Assembly (NCBI GenBank): GCA_946699065.1
Contig: CAMPDV010000122.1
Location: 566,001 to 630,000, forward strand
Source of the DNA: Loxodes magnus
Taxonomy: Eukaryota > Ciliophora > Karyorelictea > Loxodida > Loxodidae
Length of the DNA: 64,000 bases
Direction of reading: 5' to 3'
The notes under the pieces were generated by a model. That model saw only the letters and a list, made by a program, of their open reading frames with translations. It was not told where the DNA came from and ran no database searches. Below, in pieces: positions 1 to 12,539 of the stretch (positions within the stretch are counted from its first letter, which is position 1; each line of letters starts with the position of its first letter). Both the position numbers and the translations under genes were made by a program.

Positions 1-452
1 AGTATTTAAATTATATCGTATGCCTTTATTTCTTATTCCTTTATTTAAATCTATAATATATGTTCAAAACTGAATTCCGTATCAATCTTATAATACTACA
101 TACTTAGCATCATTCTAATAAAAAAGAGACTGTATAATTATAAAATATCTAAATAATTTTTAAAGCTTCAATAATGGATATTAATTCAGAAATAGCATAT
201 ATAATTATAGCAAATAAATAAAGCAATCACTACTTAATTGCAATTAAAACTTAAGACTCTTTACTTTATAATGTTTATTAGATTAAATTGCACTCTAATT
301 AAATATTATATAGTATAAAGCTAAAACAGCTGCTTAAAAGTATTAAAGGCGTTTGTTATTAAGTACTAAGTAAAGTTGAATATAATACTTATCAAAGAGA
401 AAATAGTAGAAAGAAGGGAATTTTTGTATAATTCTAGTAAAGATAATTATAA
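1..452. other. Left-edge AT-rich spacer
   Basis: AT-rich sequence with no protein-like reading frame on either strand. It contains the upstream region of the gene that begins at 453; no promoter motif could be recognised. Confidence 0.6.
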
Positions 453-2042
453 ATGGAAATTCTTATTTACGAAAATACTAGAATTCACGCTAATTTTAGT
501 GATGGAACTGCTATTATAATTCACATAGGAGGAGAGTATATTTCATACTATGAAGCGAACGGAAATGTACTAAGAATGCTAACTAAATATTGCAAATAAA
601 AGGAAAAATTGTTCAAAGTATTGAAGTTATTCAATTAAGTAATGGAATAGCCTATTATTGTTAATGGGCTTTATGATTATATCTATAAAAGTTTTTAAAT
701 TCTTAAAACTCATTGGATTATTCCAACTGATATTAAAATCTTTGAAAAGGATACTGAAATTTTGGAACTGTAATTAAATCAATAGAATCCAGAAAACAGT
801 ACGAAAAAAATAGTGAAAATATATAATCTTGAGGAAGAACTATAAATTAAATCTGCAGATGAACAGGTTAGTATGTTTTTAAATAAGAGTGGAATGCTTT
901 TTAGAGTAGAATACCCTTACTTTATAGAAAAAGTTGTTTAGATGGAAGACGATGAGCCTTAATTTATCTACTAGTATGCGAAAATGGAATAAGTGTTTTG
1001 TACTTAATCTTATCCTTAAAAATGAACGGTACCTTTGCAAATTCTTTGATATGCTTTTAAAAACATTCATGATGTTTAAAATATTTTAGAACCAGTCTGA
1101 TACGAAATACAAATTGAGAGTAGTGAATATGTAATGGCATTATAAAGCGATAGCAAATAATAAGCTGAGATTTGAAATTAAGACTAGATTTCGCCTAAAG
1201 TAGATTTGTTTGGATATATCGACAGTTCTATAAAGCTGTATTGAAACGAAAAGGCTACTTATAGAATTTACACTCATTTAGATCAAAAAGGAATACAATA
1301 GCAGCAAATACTAATTCTTAATCATCAAAACTACAGGATTATAAAAACAGATGGGAAATTTTATAACCAATGAGCATCTTTAGAAGAACACTAAACTTTT
1401 ACTAAAGAAATTCTACCTCAGAACTTGCAATAATTCCATATAATGAGCTCAAGGTTATTAAATTAACCTTTTATAAATAGCTAAAACTAAGAAATCCCTT
1501 AACAGAGTGAATTTCAGCAAAAGCTTAGTAACACAAGTTAATAGTGAAATATGAGTAATAATATGGATTGTGAAGATAAGTTTAAGCAAGTAAAGGTACA
1601 GTAGAAGGTGGAAGGAGTAGGAGAATTTACAGCCTTTTATGACGGTAGTGTTGTTCTAAAGTTTTTTGATAGAACGATCATAAGAGCTTACGCTGACAAT
1701 TCTGTAACTATACTAACAAGAAGTGGAGATTTGTATAGAGCAAACTTTGAAAGCGCAGGAATTTTTCAAAACTACATGCCCATTTGCTAGGAATTCTATC
1801 AATGGGCTTTTAGCAATTAATTATTTTAATTATTACAAATTTAAATTCAAATCTTCCTCATTTTTTCCTCCATTTCTATCAAAGCGTTTAGTGGTTTAAA
1901 TCTAGTTTATAAGGAGCTCAAACTTTTATTTTTATAATAATAGAGTAGAAGGTTGCGAAGCAAATCTTTTCTCTAGCTAAAAATTAAAATGATGTTAACT
2001 TGCCCTCTTCAGATTATTGAAGATAAATTACCTCGCTCCTGA
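453..2042 (+). CDS. C5orf34-like protein (tentative)
   Basis: One open frame of 529 codons when TAA/TAG are read as Gln and TGA as Trp. Residues 5-30 (LIYENTRIHANFSDGTAIII) and about 384-410 (VEGVGEFTAFYDGSVVLKFF) both show the pattern of short beta strands followed by an F.DG turn seen at the two ends of animal C5orf34, a poorly understood protein with polo-box-like folds. The order (N-terminal copy, long middle, C-terminal copy followed by a helix) also matches. Family membership is inferred from pattern only. The protein-like part may stop near 1830, where the codons become AT-rich; the first in-frame TGA is at 2040, so the last 70 residues are doubtful. In-frame TGA-Trp codons are frequent in the first 1500 bases. 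No intron is needed. Confidence 0.5.
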
Positions 2043-3742
2043 TTACTAATAAACTAAATCTTTATCAAATAAAAAATCAATAATTAAGTTAGAATATTAG
2101 CAGTTTATAATTAAGATGATAGAAGAGTATTTAAGGAATCATTTATACATTTCTTAAACTTAAGTTTATCAATTTTAATCCTATGAAATCAAACTCTATC
2201 AGTACTAAATAAAATTTAAACTTAATTCTTTAAAATTTTTTCATTACCAGAAAATTATAAATTGCATTGTATGGCCATAAAAAAAGGAAGCAAGTTTAAA
2301 TAAATAACTTATTTTCTCAGCAAGCTTCATAAATGTGCTAGAATTAAATAAGAATATGTAAATTTTAAGCTTCTGGATGGGTTTTTAATTAGATTTAGTC
2401 TTCTTTATAAATCACGCTTATTACTATATTATAAGTTTTATAGAGTATCATAGCTTATAAAAATTGACTTTAATATTTGGAATTTACTCATTCTTCAAAA
2501 TAACTTATTCCGCTTCTTATAATTTTTATATATTAGATTATTAAAGTCTTAGCTAAAAATATATGTAAATATAATTAAAAGTTTATAAAGAGGAAATTTT
2601 GTCTTAGAACTTTATTAGGAATATTTAAAAATGTTTCAGCCCTTCCTATTTTTACTTATCTCAGATTAATTAAATTTATTTGTCTTTTCATTAAGATTAT
2701 CCTAATTAATAAATCTGCTTCTGAAGCGTAAATGTCATTAGGGATAGTAAAATAATACATTGAATAAATTTAGAAGTTGAAAAATAGTATATTTAAAGAT
2801 TTAAAGCGTAAAGGGAGTTTTTGGAGATACTGAAAAAGATAGCTAGTGATAGCATAGTAAATGTATTAATTAAATGAAATCTAAAATTTAAATATCTAAT
2901 ATAAGCTTTATTAGTGAGAATATAGCTTGCTCTAATATTATCATTATCTTAATTTGTGGTCAACCTATCAATGGTGAAACCACATTAATTAATTAATTAT
3001 TCATCATGATTAATATCCTTATATTTTCTTTTCATATAATTTTCCAATATTTCTAATATTTCATCAATCTTTAACCTTAAATGCAAAGTCATAAGATCAT
3101 TATTATATCTATAGAATGAATTAAAATACCTTATTAAATTTTATTGACTATTAATTATTAAAATTAACTTTCTTAGCTGTTTTATTTAAGATTTTTAAAT
3201 AAAAATATATCAAGCATTTAAATATTTAGACAAAGTACTATCAGAAAATTAAAAATAAAGCTTTTAGATTATGCTTCACTTTCCTTTATTTTGAAATATT
3301 ATTAACTATATTTTGCCTTAAATATAACTTAAGCTGTGACTTCTAACACTGGTAGCAATAAAAATAGCATTTATAGAAATCTAGGAAATTCTTCACTATT
3401 ATATGTTTACAAAACAAGAGACTAAAAAGTAGAAAATTAATAAATTTAAGCGTTTTAAGGATAAAGTTAACTTATTTAGCACTTTATGAAATTGAAAGGC
3501 TTTACTTTAAGAACAATTTAATCTATTAGAGATGTTTCTATCACATCTAATGACTCTATAAGGTATATTGCTTGATTCTGTTAATATACAAATTAGAAGG
3601 TAATAAGATATTAAGTGAATGCTTATTTAATATTTTAATTTCTATCAAATTTATCCTTCCATTTCATATTAATAGATTTAGAGGTAAAAGGGTTAAGATT
3701 CATATGAAAAACGCTAAAGAGGTAGGTAATTAAAGTTAAAAT
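2043..3742. other. Intergenic spacer, nothing recognised
   Basis: About 1.7 kb of AT-rich DNA rich in agctt/aagct words. No reading frame with protein-like composition, RNA gene or repeat was found. Confidence 0.55.
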
Positions 3743-4288
3743 AATTAAAACGTTTCCTAATCAAATTTTAGCCTTGAAAAGAAGGCAAACATGTTCCTTG
3801 TCAGCACTGTCTTTCAAGTGGAGTTTCAAATCATAAGTTCCTGGTGGAATCATTGAAGGCATGGGAAGTACTGAAGTGACACTGCAAGTTGTTCCACTTG
3901 AGCATGATCCTGAAAAAGCGAGTTTATCCTCGAAAATTGTTGTACCACTGTAAATAACATCAAGTAATCCTTTAGTGATGGTGAAAGATGCTCTGGTGTT
4001 ACCAGTAATAACTACATTTTCATTTGCACCAGCTTTGATTGGCCATGGGCTTACAGTGAGTGAGGTAGCAGTCATTGAAACTCCTCCACAGTCGGTGAAA
4101 GCAACAGTATCTTCTAATTATGAGTCATATTATTTCAATACATCTCCTAATTCTTGATGAAGTTATCTCAAGAAGGTTAAATCAACGGCAGTTGAGAAAG
4201 CTACTAAAGCGAAGACTACCAACAAAGATTTCATTTTATAATAATAAAATACTCTTCTTTTAAATAACTAACACGTAATTAACACGCT
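3743..4288. repeat. Duplicated block, copy 1 (contains ML gene)
   Basis: This 546-bp block recurs in the same orientation at 12540-13086. By eye the two differ only by one T/C change (3767 versus 12564, a synonymous Lys codon) and one inserted G just upstream of the start codon (near 13046). Similarity stops abruptly at both sides, so the unit is the complete gene plus about 50 bases upstream and 18 downstream. Confidence 0.95.
3761..4234 (-). CDS. Secreted ML-domain (NPC2/MD-2-like) lipid-binding protein, copy 1
   Basis: 157 residues. It begins with a signal peptide (MKSLLVVFALVAFSTAV) followed by a short Gln-rich linker and an ML domain: FTDCGGVSM, a proline-containing strand (SLTVSPWPIKAG), GSCSSGTTCS, and a final strand ending VCLLFKAKI. 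The paired cysteines (DCGG; GSC...TTC; HVC) are those expected for the disulphides of the NPC2/PG-PI-transfer branch. The family binds sterols, phospholipids or other lipids in lysosomes or outside the cell; the ligand here is unknown. The stop is TGA at 3761-3763, and four in-frame TAA/TAG codons near the N-terminus must be Gln. The only Trp codon is TGG. It is identical in protein sequence to the copy at 12558. The sequence upstream shared by both copies (to 4288) probably carries the promoter. Confidence 0.9.
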
Positions 4289-5132
4289 TTATATGATTAA
4301 TTACAATGTGTAATTAATAATCAGCTATTTAATTAAAATAAAATATCTAATTAATACATGGAAATTTTATATTTAAAGGATTTAAACAACTTAAGCAATC
4401 TATTTTATGATTTATTACATTTCATAAATAACCAACTGTTAATACACTGTTTAAAACATAAGTCATTTAGCCGAATTTAGTTATTATAATTAGTTTTGCA
4501 ATAAAAAATATAAAATTATAATTATGATCCCTTCTTCATATTTTTCTCTTATGTTAAAAACTTAAATTAATAATAGATATATAAAGGAGAAAATAGTTAG
4601 GAAGTAAATTTAATTATATGAGTAACAGTAGGAAATAGAAGTTCTTGCAATATTAAATAGTCATACTATTGTTAAAAAATATAAATTGAAAGTTCAAATT
4701 TATATAAAATACAACAATTAGATGCTCATAACCGCTATTAAGCTTGCTTAGTCTTGATTTATTGCATAGAGAAATATAAATAATCTTTAAAGATAAATGT
4801 AATTAAGTATTTAAGTATTAAGTATTATTCTTTTGTCTATTATTAACTATAATTAGAAAGAGATCAGGCTTTTAAGCCTGAAGCTATAAGTTTATTGACT
4901 AAATTAATAATAATTATCCAAAAGAAATATTAACCTACAAGTAGTAAAGCAAGAATGCTATTTTGGTAATAATGTAGCTATATTTATAAAAATAAAGACA
5001 AAGAATTTCAATTAATTGCTAAACAAAAAGGGAATTTAAAATATAAGTGAAAATAGAGAAAACTGTAATTGTTGCAAGTTAAATAGTACTTTATTTTAAT
5101 ATGATTATAAAGATTAAAATTTACACGGTAAA
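4289..5132. other. Intergenic spacer with one short hairpin
   Basis: AT-rich, no gene seen. Bases 4864-4881 form an 8-bp inverted repeat (tcaggctt / aagcctga) with a 2-nt centre. It lies far from either gene end, so no terminator role is claimed. Confidence 0.5.
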
Positions 5133-6410
5133 ATGGAAAAACTTAATGAAATTTGACTCAAATATAAAAAAATAATCTTAATTATTTTCATTGCCGTTAT
5201 TGTCTTTCTCTGAATTATTAACTTAAATTCCTCACTGGAAAAAGTAGAAAATAAGCATGATTGATGGATATAGAAAATTGAATCTTAACATGAAGTTTTC
5301 ATGATAAAATTTTAATAGCAGAGAGAAGATCTTGAAACTCTAGAAAAATAAATTCAGTAGAAGAAAGAAAAATATCTAGTTATTCAATAGTTAGTTATTT
5401 TTGAGGCTGATGTTAAGGATCTAAACACCACTTTATAATAGGCTTTCAGCTTAAACGAATTTTAATACAAGGAAGATGCTAAAATCTAGAAATAAAACTG
5501 GTAAGGTTTGCTTTAAAAATAACTATAAGATTGACAACTTAACTAAACTAGACAAAGCTAACAATGCTAATAACTTATTCAAATATAAGCCTATAAATGG
5601 ACTAACGAGTTTTAAAATAAAGTAATAGAAAGAAGAGAAGAAATAAAGCAAAAAGAAAAACTTGTTGAGGATTAATTTAAGAATATCTCCTTATAATGGG
5701 AAAACAAAATTAATTAGACAGAGTTAAACTTAACATTATAATATGATGCTTTTTAGAAGACTTGCTAATAAAAGTTTAATTCAAAATTTAATGAAATCTA
5801 GAACTTCTCATAAAAACTAAATTAAACAATAGCTACTTAATAACAAAATTAAAAGCCTTTTATGTAAAGACTTGGATTTTTACTTAATAGAAATACATTT
5901 TTTTATAAATCAAGCGTCAATAAAAATCTTAGGTTTATATCCTACAAGCACTTAAAGACCATAAAAGAAGGAAATTAGAATGCTCTCTTAAATTATCCAA
6001 TTAAAAACGGAGGATATTATATTTTAAATTTTGAAGTATTTTTCATAGGATAAGCTGCTTAATTAATAATAGGAATAACCTTAAATAACTAGAACTGAAC
6101 TACATTAGAAACCCCCTTTAATAAATTTGCTAATTCGTATGGGTTGTCACTAGCTACTGGAGAAAAATTTGAAAATGGTGTAATTACACCTCAGGAATAA
6201 ATAAATATATAGAGTGGAGATACTTTTCAAATTCATATAAATACTGTTACTAGAACCCTTGAAATTTCTATTAACGAAGGAGAAATGTTTATAATCTCAT
6301 AAAATATAGACTTTTCTTCTAATACGTTTTATCCTGCTTTTTGCTTTTTAACATATGGAAATGCGATTAACTTCTTAGGATTTGGCGTTCCAGCAACTGA
6401 AGTTCAATGA
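5133..6410 (+). CDS. Membrane-anchored coiled-coil protein with SPRY-like domain
   Basis: 425 residues. Order: short N-terminus; one hydrophobic helix at about residues 15-35 (IILIIFIAVIVFLWII), which looks like a signal anchor; a Gln/Lys/Glu-rich coiled coil to about residue 230; then a beta-rich domain from about 245 to the end with SPRY/B30.2 features (YYILNFEVFFIG, IIGITLNNQNW, YGLSLATGEKFENG, SGDTFQIHI, NEGEMFIISQNI, FYPAFCFL). SPRY domains bind protein partners; with the anchor N-terminal the domain would lie on the far side of the membrane or in the lumen if topology is type II. Five or more TGA codons encode Trp (for example in EIWLKY and DWW). The frame ends at TGA 6408, followed two codons later by another TGA. 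The family call for the SPRY part is fair; the function is unknown. Confidence 0.75.
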
Positions 6411-7667
6411 TTTTGACTTTAAATTAATTTTAAAATAATAAAGTTTAACTTAAATATTTTTATTTACGTATTTATACCAAAAAATCCATATAGAGACAGT
6501 ATATCTGTATTCTTTAAAAATAGTCCCAACATTCACAAATATTTAATGATGCTATTAAAATAAGTAATAATATTTTATTTAAATGTAAAGAATTACTATG
6601 ATCTTTAGTACATTTCACTAATATTTAATTAATAATGAACATTAATTTATTAAAAATAATACTTATATTACTTTATATCTCTTAGAATTTATTCAGAGTC
6701 ATTTAAGCACAAATTTTAATAGGCTTAATTAGCCAATTTAGAATTAGAATATTTACTTGTATGCATTTATTTTACTATATTTTTATTGGAATGCTTACAA
6801 TACTTTTATATGATCAAACACATATACGATAAAGCAAACTCTATTTATCTAATAGATGCTTATTGTTATAACCAATTTATAATAATGCTTTTATACTTTA
6901 ATTATAAGGCTATGATTTAATTGGAATGAGTATTGACTAGAATATCTCTATCGTTTTAATTAAATATCAATAGTAGGAATTTATAAATAACTCTATGATA
7001 TTTATAATTAGTTAGCTTTGAAAACTTAAACAGATTAGTTACTATAGAGTAATAAAGCTAAAGAAGGAATTATTATTATCATTTTTAAAATAGCTATATA
7101 AAATACCCTGAAATAGATAAAGATAGTCTAGAGCTTTATTGATAATGAATATTATGGAAAGTATATAGTGGAAGTGGTTTTAATTAGATTGTGAAATATA
7201 CCTCTAAAATGTTAAATTCACTAAGCTTATTTAGAATTTTTCTTTAGTTAAATCCTTTTTCTTTAAATTACTCAGAAAAGTAATTTCACTCTCTTTCAGT
7301 TAATTTCCAGTATCTAATAACTAGCTCTATTGCTAGTTATGGTTGATTAAATTATAAGTCTATTTTATAGTGATAGAGCTCTATACTTTTATTATATCTT
7401 CAGTAGATACAAATTTTTAGCTTTATTTGATAAAATGAAAATAAGAAGAAAGGAATTAAGTTTTATAAATTATAAGAATAAACCATAAAACACGCAATGG
7501 CTTATATGATTTAAGAGCATGAAGTTAAACTTAGAAAATTAGGTCTCCCTTTTGCTTACTTGAATTACATATCCACTAATTATTAAGCTTATATTTATCT
7601 AAAAGCGAGATTTAAATTGTTAGCAAAATAATAATAAGATATAGAAGCATAATTTAAGTTATACTTA
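6411..7667. other. Intergenic spacer with weak possible small reading frame
   Basis: Mostly AT-rich filler. Bases 7319-7338 hold a 7-bp inverted repeat (aactagc / gctagtt). A plus-strand frame around 7440-7700 is moderately protein-like (MAYMIQEHEVKLRKLGLPFA from 7498) but has no recognised domain and no clear start or end; it is not called as a gene. Confidence 0.4.
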
Positions 7668-9462
7668 TCATTTATTTTATTAAAAAGCTAAGTTTTAAAA
7701 TTTGCACTATTTAAGCTACTTCTTTATTACCTGAAAACTTGGTCTTTTTTCAGGTTGTTAATTCCAACAACTTTATATTAGGTTAGATAAATTTTGATCC
7801 ATTTCAGAAGGTATTTAAGGTCTTAATTAATCCCTCACAACGAGGGTTGTGATTCTATGCCTGTCCATAGATACAAAGGGTTCCTTCTATGTATAAATTT
7901 CTCACAGTAGCATTCCAAAAGAGTAAACATCGTCAGCAGTCTAACTGATCCCTATGCAAGTTCTTTATCTAGCTTGAAGGATTTAAGGTGAAGACCAGCC
8001 AGATTTATTGCTATAATTCAAAGTTAAGCTTGCATATTTTTTTAAGCTTTCCAAACCAAAATCGCTTATCAAAACATCCGAGTAATCTTCATTTAACTGT
8101 ATAAATGCTTACTAATACGTTATGGGAATTTAAATGGCCATGAGCTTTCTACATTTTTTCTATGTTTTTGAAAGTTGCACAGATTTATAATGCAATCTAT
8201 TACTTGATTATAGAGGTAACTGTAGTATTTTCAGAATGTAGAACTTGATAGAGATTAGTATACATAAGTGGCATCACTATTCCTATAGTCTAATTCTAAA
8301 TTATAACTCCCATAACTTGTACTAAACCTTTCATTTTGGTCATTTATTCTAGTTCCTATTTAAATTCCTCTAGAACATAAGTAGTTAAACGAACAAATTA
8401 TATTCTTCTAACAGCAATTCATTCATTATTTTTGTACTTACCTTTAACTACTTCTCCTAGCTTCCCTACTTATTATTACTAAAGTAAACCTAGAATTTGC
8501 ACATCTTAACTCTGAATTTCTATATCAGTTTTTTGACTCTTCAAAGAGCTTCTTTAGGAGAGCTTAAGCATCTATTCTCCATTATCTGTTAAGCTAATAG
8601 GTTAATGTAGCTCTGCTTCGCAATACTAGGAGTAAGGAGTAAATATCTCCATGAACTTTCAATCAAGAGAGACTAAAAAAGGTAAAACCTCACATCCAAG
8701 CATTGAGAGTATAAGAACAATGCATGGCAAAGGATTATGGGAATTTACATTCGCTATTTATTAGACCATATTTCAAGTTCTATACTCCTTAATAAAAGTA
8801 TTAAATATACCCATAAAATATCTACCAACTGATCAAAAAAGCAATACAAAAACAAATCTCTTCGTTCTTTGCATATGAACTAGACTCAATAAAGGTAGTC
8901 CTGTAAAACGAAAACTCATCATACAAAATATCACGACAACTAGAGTTGGAATAAGCAAATTTGCTACTGCAATTTGCAGTTCAATAGCCTATTAAGATAT
9001 CTTATCTATAAAAAATAAAAATATCAGTATTCCTTAAAGAGCTGTTCAAATTATCAAAAATAATGCTATTAGTCTAGATCCTGGAATTGAAGAATCAGCT
9101 TGGATAAAAATAGAGGAAATGAGTTGAGAGTTAAGATGAGATTACCTATACTAAAGAATCAATTACCATACCAACATTAAATAAGAATATAAAAAAAGAG
9201 CCTCAGGAATAACTATTAAAACAAAAATAGGCTGGATATTGTTATCTCAATTCTTTCCAAATAAAAAGATCACCAGAAAATAAGTTATTGTTCTTATAAA
9301 AATAGAGGTAAGTATCCAGTAGTAAAATATTTTAGCAGATCGTATTTCTCGTCGAAATTAAGGCATTTAAATGATTCTAAATATACCAAGAATCATGCTC
9401 AAAGCATAAACAAGAAGCAAAGTATAAATGGCTAAAACATATCCTTCTCCAGGACTCAGCAT
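7668..9462 (-). CDS. Seven-helix membrane protein fused to TKL-type pseudokinase
   Basis: 592 residues after removal of a 16-nt intron (8097-8112). The first ~265 residues contain seven hydrophobic helices (starting YVLAIYTLLLVYALSMILG and ending CIVLILSMLGCEVLPFLVSL), the layout of a GPCR or plant TOM1/THH1-like protein. A linker (~265-325) leads into a tyrosine-kinase-like domain: glycine loop reduced to VGKLGEVV (~332), the VAIK lysine replaced by Arg (IAVRRI), alpha-C Glu present, catalytic loop HGHLNSHN (~441) with His in place of the HRD Asp, DFG intact (~462), WSSPQ for the APE motif, DVYSFGMLLWEIYT, and CW...PEKRPSF. Loss of Lys and catalytic Asp predicts a signalling pseudokinase. 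The frame closes at TGA 7668-7670. Seven Trp are TGA and four TGG. A 7TM-kinase fusion would link sensing directly to a kinase-fold output; the ligand is unknown. Confidence 0.85.
8097..8112 (-). other. 16-nt intron
   Basis: On the minus strand: GTAAGCATTTATACAG. Removing it joins HNVL to LNEDYSDVLISDFGL, restoring the kinase catalytic-loop spacing; left in, the frame shifts between the catalytic loop and DFG. Confidence 0.92.
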
Positions 9463-9674
9463 TTTATACTCTTTTAATTAAATAAAGCTTAAAAAAGCGC
9501 TTTCAACTTATTTATACTCTACAATTTTACAATCAAAAATATTGAAGTAAAAATAGAAAAAGAGTGCTGTTGATAAATGATTGTTATAGTTATTAGAGAG
9601 TATAAATAGAATTGAAGTTTAAAAAGTTAATTTACATTTAATTATATCTAACTATATAAAAGTTGTGTCAAAAA

Positions 9675-10892
9675 ATGATAAACAAGGAAGATTAAGAATA
9701 TCTGGATGCTGAAGAAATCAACAGTAAGGCTAATGATTTCGCAAAATTAATTTAAAACAGCTAAAGAGATTACTCTAATGTAGTTACTTCTCATAGAACT
9801 AGGAGCGTAACAGCCATGAGCTGTAGATCAGATTATTCGGCAAAATATGGAAAAGTTTTGTAGTGAGAGTAGATTAAAAGAGCAAAATCTCGTTAAAGTT
9901 ATATGTAAAATACTTAAAATGAAAAAGAAAAGTAAATTAGACCAAAAACAACTGCATAAGCTAGATTTTATTCATTAGATAATCATAATTTAAAGCAAGA
10001 TCAGAGGGAAAAATGTACTTTGTACGATCCTGAGATTCCTATTGTGAGTGAAATTGATCATTCAAGTGGACGATGCTATTGTGACTAATGTTCTTGTGGA
10101 AATCATATATGCCCTGCAAAAAGGAATAGAATTTACTTAAAAAACATGTATGGAAGCATTTACTAAAAGAATTTTGTTGATAGAGATGTTAGCTAGTGAA
10201 AAATTAACCTACCTAAAGAAAAAAAGTTGCATATTTTCGGACATTATAAATTAGACGCTCATACTACAAACAAATTGCATTTCTAAGCTTATGAAGGAAT
10301 GCTTCCCAATAAGAAAAAAATAGATAAATCATTTTAAATGAAGATACCCTTTTCAAGTAAGTCTCATTATCAGAATACATTTACTAATTTTGAGGGTGGT
10401 GATAAAAATAAGAACTAGCAAATGCTGAATATGCTAATTAAATTATAATAAAAAAAAATTAACTGTAAAAGTCACGAAGTTTCTTTCTAAGGAAATCCTT
10501 TGAATTCTTCCTATAATTAAAACTATAGAGATCCTAAAATTCTTTAAGAATCTCCCTAAAAGAATACAAGATTCAGTGCTCGTTTTTAAAAGTAAGACTC
10601 TAAAAATCTTAATATCTCTGCTTATTCTAACGCTCCTTTTGCTACAGTTAAAGCTCCATTAGATGATAAAACAACTTATAATCGTCATTTCAAAAATTCG
10701 AAGGATAATGATAAGTTAAATTAAAGTATTAAACTAGAAAATTTTATACATGTAGGAGCTTATGAAAATGTACAAGAATGTAGTCCGCCAATTACTTACC
10801 GTAGTACATACTAGTATTAGTATAAAGCATACAGGCCTATCTTTAAAAAATTTGTAGCTAAAGGAGGGAGAAAAAGATTTTTACTAAAATGA
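9675..10892 (+). CDS. SAXO/FAM154-type microtubule-stabilising protein
   Basis: 405 residues, Gln/Asn/Ser/Lys-rich and basic. The hallmark is the cysteine cluster RCYCDQCSCGNHICP at about 133-147, equivalent to the N-terminal C-L-C-x-x-C-x-C-G-x-H-x-C-P signature of SAXO (stable-tubule-only) proteins of centrioles and cilia. Downstream, dispersed short modules resemble SAXO Mn repeats (SHYQNTF, DDKTTYNRHF, ITYRSTYQYQYKAYRP). In other organisms these bind and stabilise axonemal and basal-body microtubules, which fits a ciliate. Unlike animal members, the cysteine motif here sits 130 residues into the protein rather than at the start. Two TGA codons encode Trp; the stop is TGA at 10890. It is divergent from the 7TM-kinase gene, sharing a 212-bp upstream region (9463-9674). 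Confidence 0.8.
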
Positions 10893-12539
10893 AAGTATAA
10901 CTTCCTTAATTACTGCTTACTTAAAATTATATATTAGTTTATTTAAATTCCGGTTATAGCTCTAATTTATTTGCAACTCCCCTATTAGAAATTTAGCATA
11001 ACATAATTCTAATTAATTCATTAATGCTTTTATTTTCATCTTCTATAGTTGCTCTTATTTCAATATAGCATATTATCAAATGAAACACTTATGATTCATT
11101 TTAATTATTATTTAAGCACATTTCTAATATAAAATTCATCTTATTAATGCTAAAGTATTTAAATTATACTCTAGAGTCTTGTTAAGTTAAATTAAACACT
11201 TGGTCTAGAACATTAGAATGTTGGTAAACTTAATATTTTCTAAGTTTATTGCTATCTTCTCTTTAATAAAGTTGATACTGCTAATTTTAGTAACACTATA
11301 CAAAGAAAAGCTTTATTTTCCTATAAAAATTTTAGAAATTAAGAAAAAAAGATTTATTTTGGATTTTAGAGAAAGAGTTAGTTTATTACTTTCACTATAA
11401 AGTAATTTTAGTATTTAGCATCTATTACACTAACATAAGATATAAATATCAATTACCTCTAAAGCTGATGAATAAGTATATCTATTGATATACTATATTA
11501 ATGTTTAATTGATAATTTAGTTATTACTTAAACTGCATTACAATAACTAATCTTAGTTATAAATATTTATATATTTAATAGTTAGCTTAGAAGATTAAAT
11601 TTGAAGAGTATTAAAACTGTTTTTAAAAAGGAAGCAATAAAATAATATAAATACATTTGATAGTATGCTTTCATTATTATAAGCTTAAGTGCTACTAAGC
11701 ATTTTCCTAATTTTATATTTTCGTTAGGAAAAATAATGCTTATGAATATAAGCATTCCAATATTTTCAATCTGATGAAAAGTGAGATTAGAAATGTTTAG
11801 GACTTTAATTTAAGATAATTTTTTATATATTATACTAGAAATTAGTTTAAAAGGAGGAAATAAGGCTTTTAATAAACTTAAAGTTTTCTAATTTAGAGTA
11901 ATCTAGTGCTTTAATTTAAAAAATAGTGCAAGTTATTACCAGTATTGATATATAATTTACTCTTTCTAAAGATAAATGAAAATTAAATAAAGCATATGTT
12001 TATTTTAATTAAATAGAATAATTCTTAAGTGAAGAATTCATAGTTAATGATTAACTTAGAATTATAAGGATTATTAGTATAAAACAGCAATTCAAATAAA
12101 AGATTTTAAGAGAATAAAAAATATCTTTTGGCAGTAGCAGTAGATATATCGTTTATGGGTATTTAAGTAATCCAAATACATATTAAAGAACAGTTCTTAA
12201 AGCAGATAATAAAGATATTTAGTAACCTTATTAAATAGTGAAATTGCTTAAATGTCCTTTAATGTAGGTTATTTGATGCTAATTAATTTAAAAATAAGAA
12301 TAATTAATCTTAAACTAATTTAGAAAAAGTAGCTTAGATTATTAAGCTTTCTGATTAGTAATGAAGAATTTTAATTTTCTAAATTATTCCTAAACTACTT
12401 TTAGTTATTATAAAAGCTAAATTTGTTAGTAAATTAGTTGCTTTTTGTCAGTATTAACTTAAATAAAGTAATTTTTAGTAATTATAGTAGGATTAATTGA
12501 TGAATAAGAAATGGAGGAAATTTAATTCAGAGACTAAAA
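10893..12539. other. Intergenic spacer, nothing recognised
   Basis: 1.65 kb of AT-rich DNA. A 60-codon hydrophobic frame at 11218-11400 is composed almost entirely of AT-rich codons and is not accepted as a gene. Confidence 0.5.

Noticed and set aside
3975-4157. Sixty-codon plus-strand frame opposite the ML gene (also at 12772-12954)
   Set aside because: It is the antisense of the well-supported ML gene on the other strand and has no protein signature of its own.
4864-4881. Hairpin as transcription terminator
   Set aside because: It is over 250 bases from the nearest gene and has no T-run; bacterial-type terminators are not expected here.
11218-11400. Hydrophobic 60-codon frame on the plus strand
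   Set aside because: Codons are almost all AT-rich, no domain or neighbours, composition equals the surrounding spacer.
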